Assembly (NCBI GenBank): GCA_900491605.1
Contig: UESW01004074.1
Coordinates: forward strand, 1,059,187 to 1,123,186
Length of the DNA stretch: 64,000 nt
Direction: 5' to 3'
Source of the DNA: Calamus simplicifolius
Lineage: Eukaryota > Streptophyta > Magnoliopsida > Arecales > Arecaceae
Shown: in pieces, positions 56,791 through 64,000 of the stretch
Layout of the letters: the number at the start of each line of letters is the position of its first letter
Numbering within the stretch: the first letter of the stretch is position 1
The notes under the pieces: generated by a model
Told to the model about the DNA's origin: nothing
Seen by the model: only the letters and a program-made list of their open reading frames with translations
The model's database searches: none
Made by a program: the position numbers and the translations under genes

Positions 56791-57200
56791 TGTTGAGATA
56801 ATGCAGAATTGAGGTGTCCCACGTTCTCCTACTTTGCAGTTGGATAACACAGAGTCCCACGTTCTCCTACTTAGACCAAGTCACTCTACGTATCCCATGT
56901 TTATCCATGCGTGGGTTTTATCTTTTAAGTTTATCTGTACGTGGGCTAGTTAGTTTTGCACATTATTAGATAGTGGATAACGTGCCTCTAATTTCTTGCT
57001 GCATGATGTTTCTTTCATCTATATTTAAACCTTTGTAAATGACATCATTCGAGATAATGAAGAGCAAGTTTATCCTTTTACTTATTCCTTCTTCCAAATT
57101 ATCCTTAGCAATTTTATTTTCCTTCTCAACTTTCTAACCATCGTTAAGGAAGTCCCTACTTTCAAAATATGTTAGTCCCCTATCTCTCTTTTTGTTATCA
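56791..57200 (+). repeat. 3' LTR of the copia element in NF-YB
   Basis: 410 bp, differing from the 5' LTR by roughly 35 substitutions and small indels. Ends TTTTTGTTATCA before the TSD GGCAG at 57201-57205. Confidence 0.93.
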
Positions 57201-57697
57201 GGCAGGTGGCTGTGGTTCGTGATGACCGGAAAATGTTCCCCTTGGAGGCCGATGCGTTATTGGTGGCTCTCCATCTCACGGTAGCGCTGTAAGTACAGAC
57301 ACTGTGGGTCGACATAGCTGTCGAAGCCAAGCCTTCCCATTGCCGAGATCACATCTTTGGCAGTGGTGGTCTTGCGCTTCTGCAGCTTGCAGTGCTCGTT
57401 GGCCTCGGTGGTAATTAAATTGATGAATTCGGACACACATTCCTGGATCATCTCTCTGGCATCATCTGACACTTTTGCATTCGTGGGCAGAACCCTGCGC
57501 ATGATGCGGATGACGTTGGCGACCGGCATCAAAAGGTCCTATTCCCGGAGGTTGACGTGGGACTGGGGGAAGGCTGCTGGGGCATCAGTGCTGGGAGGGA
57601 CCCGGTTCCCGGTGGATGCACCGGCCTCGCTAGCGTTGGCTCCTCCTGCTGGTCCGGCCTGCGTCGCATCGATCCCGTCGGCGGACGACCCAGCCAT

Positions 57698-58010
57698 CCC
57701 TGTACGGGCACAAAAGTGTCAGAAAAGGACGATGGTGAGGACACATGGTGAACACTAAAATGCTGAGAAGCATGCAGTAGCCCCATATCAATATAAAATG
57801 AGAACTCAAGTCTGGTTCTAACGTTGCACATTTCGAATTAGTTGAACTATTGTGATGTAAATCATGCATCGGATTTGCTGTTAAGCGGTGCATAGCACTT
57901 ATTAGCTCTCCGGCTAAAGCACGGAAATGTTGTTGACCAAAGGGCGTCAGAGAAGACGTGAAAAGTAGGAGAGAACGAGACGCATCACATGCAGACAAAA
58001 GGAGCTACAT
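57698..58010 (-). promoter_or_regulatory. Upstream region of NF-YB copy 3
   Basis: 5' flank of the NF-YB start. The segment 57925-57990 (gaaatgttgttgaccaaagg, cgtcagagaagacgtgaaaa) is similar to 7810-7860 upstream of copy 1. This supports common ancestry of the two flanks. No specific promoter element is claimed. Confidence 0.45.
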
Positions 58011-58485
58011 AAAGTTTAGTTTTAGTTCGGAAGACGGGCTTGCGCTCAAGTTTGTTTCTTTTTCTTTTTGAAAATTTCCTTTCTATTTTTTTCTTTCTAT
58101 TTTTTTCTGTAAAGCCAAACTGCTATGTAATGTATTTTAAATAACTAAACAAAAAAATGTCAATATAACTACTTGAAATCAAAAAAATATTTCAGTTCTC
58201 TAACATATAAAGATGAAAATTCTCTGAACCAGACCATTTCTACCCCACTGTTACGCTTTCTCAAAAAAAATGTTAAACTAAAACTCGCCTCTGGAAGAAA
58301 GGATTAGCTTGAAATTAATCTGTCATTCAGATCTTGTTTTTTTTTCGAAAGAACCCCTACAAACGCACACAGAGGCTTCCCAGGCGCTTATCGCTACCGT
58401 AGGTTCAGAAGACGGATCTCTATGACATCAACCCTATATAACTAGTGATACAGCTGATCATCCCTTCTGGGTGGCGTCATAACAC
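58011..58485. other. Spacer between the NF-YB flank and a gypsy LTR; no gene recognised
   Basis: T-rich tracts at 58065-58110 and mixed sequence. Nothing coding was recognised. Confidence 0.4.
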
Positions 58486-58489
58486 CCTG

Positions 58490-59358
58490 CACAATTTCCA
58501 GAACCAAATGATGTGATTGCCCGGGATATTGGGATTCTTGTCCCTGCTCCAGCTTCGGCATCTAGTCCTTCCTTTGGCTCCGGCCTCCAACGTTGGCCTC
58601 TGGCTCTGTCCTTTGGCTCCGACCTCCAGCGTCGGCCTCGGTATATGGCTCCGGCCTCCAGCATCGGCCTCGGTATATGGCTCTGACCTTTGGCTCCGGC
58701 CTCCAGCGTCAGCCTTGGTATATGGCTTCGGCCTCCAGCGTCGGCCTTGGTATATGGCTCCGGCCTTTGGCTCCGGCCTCCAGTGTCGGCCTCGGTATAT
58801 GGCTCCGGCCTTTGGCTCTGGTCTCTGGCGTCGGCTTCGAACCCTAGCTTCAGCTCCGGCTTTAACTTGGTACCTTATTTTCCTACATACACTATTACCC
58901 ACTTCAGGTAACAGATCCCAAGATTCGAGACATCCGTTACCGTATATCTCGTTCTCCGAAATCATGGGTAGGAACTAGCATGCCCAGTGGTTATCGCCTT
59001 AAGCGGCCCCCATCCAGCAACGGCTTTCCCACTTGCCGTTCGAGGAGCTTATCCTAACAAGGAAGATTCGACGGTTGGAAATGGAATGGAAAGAAAGGAA
59101 CCTCCAAGATAGGTATAAGAGGATCCCGAACTCAGCTAAAATGGGGGACTCAATCTCTACTCTTTGATTAAAAACAAAAAAATAAATCCCTGTTCTCTAG
59201 ATCGTTGACTTGAGCGTCGAAGGGTCCCCGCTGGAGCCACTGGTCCGGGACTTTTCTTGTAGGTTTCCGGCTGAAGGAGGTGGTCCCTATCATTCCTCTG
59301 AAATCCAACGAAGCATTTCTATCGCCTGATGCTCCTCAAAAGTGAATTGGCAGCTTCA
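58490..59358 (+). repeat. Probable 5' LTR of the Tat-lineage element
   Basis: The right boundary is set by the PBS at 59361 (LTR end ...cagcttca at 59358). The left boundary is uncertain, somewhere near 58485-58512, because no second LTR is available to compare. It includes the Tyr/Gly/Pro-rich-looking tandem repeat at 58565-58850. ORFs across it are repeat artefacts. Confidence 0.5.
58565..58850. repeat. ~32-bp tandem repeat in the probable Tat LTR
   Basis: Unit ggctccggcctccagcgtcg, gcctcggtatat, repeated about seven times. Some units are extended by a 15-bp partial copy (ggctccggcctttgg). Occurrences include cctccagc at 58623, 58655, 58699, 58732 and 58776. Confidence 0.85.
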
Positions 59359-59594
59359 TATTGGCACGCCAGGTAGGGGGGATCGCACACATGGAAGGCA
59401 AAAGTTCTCCCTGTGACCCCACTGATTCTGCAAGGAAGATGATGGTGACAACATGAGCCCTGGAGGCTTCCACCAGCCAGGCCGCGGAGTGCATTCCGTG
59501 GACTGAGCAATTGGAGGCCAACCTCCATGTTCCTCCCCTGCTAGATGAGCCAGCTTGACCGGTTGAGGTTCTAGCTTACCAGGTCCAGGACCTG

Positions 59595-60660
59595 ATGACG
59601 GTGGTACGGGGATTGCAGGAACACTGCTTTGCCGCTACACCTCAACCCCCTCCGCCCGACGAAGGGGTGCATGGAACAATTCAATCTCATCAAGGCAGGA
59701 CCCCGCCTGAGGCCTCCCGTCACTCACCTCCTGAACCTCGTCGCCAAGAGGCTTCAAAGCGATGGCGGTCTCTTTCCCATCACTCTGGTCGTTCCCACCG
59801 ATGGTTGGGCAAGAAAGAACCAAGATGGGTGCATTCCTTACGCCGGTGGTCTTCATCGGCTTCATCTTCTGACTCATCTAAAGACGATGCCAACAGGAAG
59901 ACTACCCGTTGGGTCGAGCAACGGCTTGATGAGTATCATCAACGGTTGGAGGAGCTTAACCGCCAGATTGCCAACCCTCATGGGAAACTACGATCACCGT
60001 CCCCCACTCTCCCGATGCATCATGGAGGAACTGGTCCCGCACCATTTCCATCTCCCCCAATTGGACCCGTACAATGGCCCAACGGATCCATTGGACCATC
60101 TAGAGAGCTATAAGGTCCTCATGCAAGTCCAGGGAGCAACGACTCCCTCCTATGTGTCACCTTTTCGGCCACCCTTTGCAAGGCGACGCGTGCATGGTAT
60201 TCTCGCCTGCCATCGCGCAGCATCAATTCATTCCAACAGCTCGAATGGTCTTTCCTAACCCACTTTGATCTGTGTCGGAAGATCCCACGAGTGGCTGATA
60301 GCTTATTCGCTGTCCAGCAAAGAAGTGGTGAGACCTTGAAGGACTTCGTCGCTCGGTTCAAGGAGGCAGCATTGGAGGTATATAATCTGGATGATTCTGT
60401 AGCCACTTTGGCATTAAGCAAGGACTTCATCCTTCTATGTTCGCCTATTCCCTAGACAAGAAAACCTCCAAGCTCTTACACTGAGCTTTTGAGCTGGATG
60501 CAGAAATACATTTGCTCTGACAAGGCAGATTCTTTCAGGAGGGAAGCTGATAAGAATCCCAGCAAGAAACCAGCATCCACTGAGCATACCGGAGCATGAT
60601 CCCGAAAGCCTGAGCCTCCTCACCGCCCAGATCGCGACCACAAATGCTTGTCCCCAAGGA
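59595..60660 (+). pseudogene. Tat-lineage gag, frameshifted
   Basis: A Pro/Arg/Ser-rich N-terminal region (59595-60050) leads to LDPYNGPTDPLDHLESYKVL (60065-60125), the conserved start of the retrotransposon gag domain, in a different frame. It continues in pieces with VQQRSGETLKDFVARFKEAA (60310-60370) and VYNLDDSVATLAL. Stops at about 60256 and 60454 and at least two frame changes break it. A YCRYHQDYGHDM zinc-knuckle-like trace lies at about 60770-60810. Confidence 0.75.
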
Positions 60661-61059
60661 GCAGTTTACTCCTCTCATGTCTCCGATATCTCACATCCTA
60701 CTAAAAATCGAGGAGCCATACTTTAGGCGTCCGCCTCCCATGAAGTCTTGGGCCCCCCACAATAAGATACTTTACTGCCGGTACCACCAAGATTATGGTC
60801 ATGACATGAGGATTGCCGCCATCTGAAGAAGGCCATTGAAGAGCTTGTCCAGTAGGGTCATTTGGGAAAGTTCGTTCGAAGGGGAAACCTTCATACTCCA
60901 GGTTCATCGGTGCCTCCTACACTTCAGACCGGCATGGACAATGCTCCTACAAAAAAGACCATAGCTATGATTTCCTGGGGGGTAGGTGGTGGTTCAAAAA
61001 GACAGCGAGAGGGAATAGGACTCTATAATTCCTTTCTTTAGAAAGGATTTAGATGGGGT

Positions 61060-61148
61060 AGTTAATAAGCATGATGACAGCATCATCGTATCCATGACCA
61101 TAGCCAAACATCTTGTAAAAAGAATTTTAGTTGATAGTGGAAGTTCGC
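61060..61148 (+). pseudogene. Tat-lineage aspartic protease stub
   Basis: HDDSIIVSMTIAKHLVKRIL runs into VDSGSS at about 61125-61146. This is the gypsy retropepsin active-site segment. The rest of the protease and the beginning of RT are missing, and the next recognisable sequence is already inside RT. Confidence 0.75.
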
Positions 61149-62300
61149 AAGCTGATGGTTGCAGGCCATATTCGGGAAGTTCATTACCCCGAATGGTTGG
61201 CCAACGTGGTGATGGTCCGTAAGACTAATGGAAGCTAGAGGATGTGTGTAGACTTCACAGATCACAACAAAGCATGTCCCAAGGATAGCTTTCCTTTGCC
61301 CCGGATCGATCAACTGGTGGACACTACATCCGGCCATGAGATCCTTAGCTTCATAGATGCCTTCTCTGGGTACAACCAGATCAGGGTGAACCCAGTGGAT
61401 GAGGAAGCTACCTCCTTCATAACTGAGAAGGGGTTGTACTGCTACAAGGTAATGCCATTTGGGCTAAAAAACATAGGAGCCACCTACCAAAGGTTAATGA
61501 ATAAAGTCTTCGAGGACCAGATAGGATGCAACATGGAGGTGTGCATGGATGACATGCTGACAAAAAGTGTCCATGCCACCAACCATATCATCGACCTAAC
61601 AGAAACTTTTGACAACCTTCGCTGATACAAGATGAGGCTGAACCCATGCAAGTGTGCATTTGGGGTGACAGCTAGAAAGTTATTGGGTTTCATGGTGACC
61701 CAGCGAGGAATCGAGGCAAACCCGAACAAAGTTTGAGCCATCCTGGACATGAGGTCTCCCACCAACAAGAAGGAAGTACAATGCCTAACAGGAAGGGTGG
61801 CAGCCTTGAGTCGTTTCCTGTCCAAGTCCGCTGAGAGGTGCCTGCCTTTCTTCAAGGTGCTCTGTAGGGCCAATGGATTCGAATGGATGAAATAATGTCA
61901 GAAGGCATTCGAGGGGCTAAAGGAATTCCTATCTACCCTGCCACTGCTATCCAAGCGAACGGGTGGAAAAGAACTCCTTCTTTACCTCGCGAGTTCTCCT
62001 GAGGCCGTTAGTTCCGTGCTGGTCCGCATGGACACCAATGGTATGCAAAAGCCGGTGTATTATATAAGTAAGGTGCTCCACGATGCGAAGACCAGGTACT
62101 CAAAGATTGAGAAGATTATCTTCGTGATAATCGTATCTGCCCAGCGCCTACGACCATACTTCCAAGCCCACCCGATTGCGGTGATCACAGACCAACCTCT
62201 AAAGACAATTCTCGCTCGCCCAGATACTTCGGGTCAATTGGCGAAGTGGGCACTCAAGTTGGGGGAATTTGATCTATCTTTCCACCCTCTTCGGCCATGA
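61149..62300 (+). pseudogene. Tat-lineage reverse transcriptase and RNase H
   Basis: The RT opens late, at HIREVHYPEWLANVVMV (about 61170), then MCVDFTDHNKACPKDSFPLP, FIDAFSGYNQIRVNP and VMPFGLKNIGATYQRLMNKV. The catalytic box reads VCMDDML (61540-61560); the usual first residue Tyr is Cys and Val is Met. Stops occur near 61230, 61623, 61736 and 61893. RNase H begins about 61975 (ELLLYLASSPEAVSSVLVR) and continues through VYYISKVLHDAKTRYSKIEK to KLGEFDLSFHPLRP at 62298. Confidence 0.82.
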
Positions 62301-62394
62301 AATCCCAAGTCCTGGCGGATTTTTGGTCGAGTGTACCTAGGGCGAGGAGTAACCCGAAGAGGCCTCTGCAAACCCCTCGCTTCTCGGAACCAGA

Positions 62395-62823
62395 GATGAT
62401 GAATGGATCCTTCATGTAGACGGGGCATCAAATTCTCAAGGGAGCGGAGCAGGCCTCATCCTGGCCAACTCGGACGGAGTTGTAACCGAGTACGAAGCTC
62501 TGCTGTTTGGGATAAGATTAGCCCGAGAGCTCGGGGTGAAGTGCCTTAGGGCGTTCACTGACTCCCAGCTGGTCACTGGCCAAATCGCAGGGGAGTATGA
62601 AGTGAGAGATCCTATCATGTCCCGCTACTTAAGCATGGTGCAGTCGCAAGCTTCTCTCTTAGCTTATTTCAATGTTAGCTATATTCCTCGAGGGGAAAAT
62701 GCTAGAGCCGACGCCTTGTCACATCTTGCCACCTCAACTGATGGGATGTTGGGAAGAGCTTATGTAGAGCACCTGAAATCCCCAAGTATTGACGTAATGA
62801 GAAAAACTCTACCAATTGAGTAG
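62395..62823 (+). pseudogene. Second (archaeal-type) RNase H of the Tat-lineage element
   Basis: WILHVDGASNSQGSGAGLIL (62402-62460) carries the first catalytic Asp. EYEALLFGIRLARELGVKCL (62490-62550) carries the Glu. FTDSQLVTGQIAGEYEVRD (62555-62610) carries the second Asp. Then IPRGENARADALSHLAT (62683-62735) carries the final Asp region. All four acidic positions are present, and the domain is open in one frame to TAG at 62821-62823. It is the diagnostic extra RNase H of Tat elements and the cleanest domain here. Confidence 0.85.
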
Positions 62824-62835
62824 GAGCCTTCCTGG

Positions 62836-64000
62836 ATGGATGCTTATGTCCGGTACCTTACCAATGGTACCCTCCCTGAAGACCCTGCCGAGGCCAGGAA
62901 ACTCAAAAGATGGACCCCAAAGTTTTTCATAATGGAAGGAAAACTCTATCGAATGTCGTTCTCATACTCGGTTCTCAGGTGTGTTGGCACCACAGAAGTG
63001 GATTATATCCTGCGAGAGATACATGAAGGTATATGTGGAAGCCATCTGGGGGCAGAGCTCTTGTATATAAAGCCCTGCGGCAGGGATATTACTGGCTGAC
63101 AATGAAGGAGGATGCATCTGAACTTGTTAAGAGGTGTGACAGCTGCCAACGCCATGCTAATATTCAACATCAACCGATGTCCTAGCTGACTCCCCTAGCC
63201 GCACCCTAGCCCTTCGCCCAGTGGGGTATGGACATCCTGGGATCATTCCCTCAGCTTTCGGATAACGCAAATTCTTATTAGTAGCAGTTGACCATTTCAC
63301 CAAGTGGATCAAGGCTGAGGCTCTCGCCAAGATCATCGAGGGAAAAGTAAGATCTTTCTTCTGGAAGTCTGTCATGTGCCGGTTCGGACTGCCACACACC
63401 CTCGTTACTGATAACCGCCAACAGTTTGACAACGCAGCCTTCCAGGAATTCTGCACCGGCCTGAGCATTCATCAACGATTCACCTATGTGGAGCACCCCC
63501 AGACTAATGGCGCAGCCGAGGTGACCAATCGCATTATCCTCCAAGGGCTCAAGGCCCGACTAGATGGCTGCAAAGGATGTTGGGTGGAGGAGCTCCCTAG
63601 TGTATTGTGGGCCTACCACACGAGCCCCCACCAAGGAAACTCCTTTTAGCCTGGTCTTTGGGACCGAGGCCATCATTCCGGTGGAGATAGGTGTCCCCAG
63701 TCCTCGGACAGAGTTATACCATGAAGAGAGTAACCCAAGTCAGCTACGGGCCGATCTAGATCTGGTGGAAGAATTGCGAGACCAGGCGCAACTTTGCATG
63801 GAGGCTTTCCGTTAGCGAGCGGCCAGATACACAATGCTCTAGTACGGTCCAAGACATTCCGCCCTGGAGATCTCGTCCTGCGATGAGCTGTAGTATCAAA
63901 GCCGATGGAGGGAGGCAAGCTGGCACCAAAATGGGAAGGACCATACCGTGTCAAGGAGGTGCTTCATCATAGGGCATATAAAGTTAAAGAGCTAGATGGG
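62836..64000 (+). pseudogene. Tat-lineage integrase, frameshifted, runs off the window
   Basis: The N-terminal part has a zinc-finger-like order (HEGICGSHLGAE at 63030, CDSCQRHA at 63140). Core traces follow: WGMDILG (63222), then FGLPHTLVTDNRQQFDNAAF (63380-63440; the usual NG is NR) and EHPQTNGAAEVTNR (63490-63530). The GPX / C-terminal region has KWEGPYRVKEVLHHRAYKV at 63930-63985. Stops or frame changes lie near 63098, 63184, 63270, 63640 and 63815. The gene continues past 64000. Confidence 0.8.

Larger units (their letters stand above)
52375..57200 (+). mobile_element. Complete Ty1/copia retrotransposon inserted in NF-YB copy 3
   Basis: LTRs at 52375-52781 (407 bp) and 56791-57200 (410 bp), both TGTTGAGATAATGC...GTTATCA, are flanked by the 5-bp duplication GGCAG (52370-52374 and 57201-57205). 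The PBS TGGTATCAGAGCC starts at 52784. A PPT-like taagtgggag precedes the 3' LTR. The LTRs are about 91-92% identical by eye, so the insertion is not recent. The internal region holds gag, protease, integrase, RT and RNase H in copia order, with several stops and frameshifts. Confidence 0.95.
52135..57697 (-). pseudogene. NF-YB (LEC1-type) transcription factor, copy 3, split by a copia insertion
   Basis: Coding parts are 57697-57206 and 52374-52135, either side of the copia element at 52375-57200. The start ATG (57697) opens MAGSSADGIDATQAG. The histone fold follows: MPVANVIRIMRRVLPTNAKV, SDDAREMIQECVSEFINLIT, EANEHCKLQKRK, then MGRLGFDSYVDPQCLYLQRY. SDDA at the start of helix 2 is the LEC1-class form (other NF-YBs have Lys at the first Asp). 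The C-terminus beyond the insertion is Pro-rich and ends RMPDFFP at TAG 52135-52137. A TAG replaces the Gln codon of the conserved REQD motif at about 57542, and a TAA follows ESHQ at about 57257. Known LEC1-class members pair with NF-YC at CCAAT boxes in embryo development. This copy is not expected to work. Confidence 0.85.
58490..64000 (+). mobile_element. Ty3/gypsy retrotransposon, Tat lineage, truncated by the window end
   Basis: Domain order is LTR, PBS, gag, protease, RT, RNase H, a second RNase H of the archaeal type, then integrase. The extra RNase H before integrase is the mark of the Tat/Ogre/Retand lineage. The PBS region starts with ttggcacgccaggtaggggg at 59361. Many stops, frameshifts and one internal deletion make it defective. 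The 3' LTR lies beyond 64000. Confidence 0.85.

Noticed and set aside
57357..57758. 133-residue plus-strand ORF opposite NF-YB copy 3
   Set aside because: Antisense shadow of the GC-rich NF-YB coding sequence. The minus strand carries the histone-fold domain.
58458..58978. Gly/Arg/Pro-rich ORFs up to 162 residues on both strands
   Set aside because: They follow the ~32-bp tandem repeat of the probable Tat LTR. No domain.

Overview
The window is repeat-dense nuclear DNA from a flowering plant. The evidence is CACTA (En/Spm) DNA transposons with spliced genes, Ty1/copia and Ty3/gypsy retrotransposons, a plant-type LINE, and pieces of a LEC1-type NF-YB transcription factor gene. A monocot is possible, but the sequence alone does not settle the species. 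I found no rRNA, tRNA, CRISPR or bacterial-type feature, and no host gene that looks intact. Nearly everything is transposon in various stages of decay.

Layout. 1-4321: 3' part of a plus-strand CACTA element (CACTA-1) with a palindrome-rich right end. 4322-5651: a 60-bp tandem repeat and a degenerate CACTA-type end. 7230-8030: a truncated NF-YB copy (minus) and its upstream region. 8250-9690: copia gag-protease remnant. 9901-11891: solo SIRE/Maximus-type LTR with 5-bp target-site duplication (TSD). 13105-14672: 3' end of a third CACTA family. 14674-16345: copia RT-RNase H and LTR (minus). 16346-28150: CACTA-A (minus), carrying a GC-rich hairpin array and a 30-unit, ~86-bp satellite. 28151-29645: SIRE LTR fragment inside the copia. 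29646-46430: CACTA-B (minus), split by a complete 8.2-kb Ty3/gypsy element (34608-42829). 46443-48686: SIRE 3' end and full LTR. 48687-49290: second copy of the copia flank. 49410-50620: LINE. 51344-58010: second NF-YB locus, interrupted by a complete 4.8-kb copia element (52375-57200). 58490 to the end: Tat-lineage Ty3/gypsy element that runs off the window.

How the parts relate. CACTA-A and CACTA-B are close relatives with the same two-gene organisation: a TNP2 transposase with DUF4216 tail, and a PF03004 gene. Both are dead. A lost about 0.7 kb of its transposase, B took a gypsy insertion, and each carries stop codons. A's left terminus belongs to the CACTA-1 family and its right terminus to the B family, so A looks like a fusion of two elements. 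A shared SIRE/copia insertion junction at ~29341 and ~48686 shows a segmental duplication. The two NF-YB loci and a shared ~230-bp repeat (12206-12435 and 51344-51568) fit an old tandem duplication of an NF-YB gene, since separated by about 43 kb of transposons.
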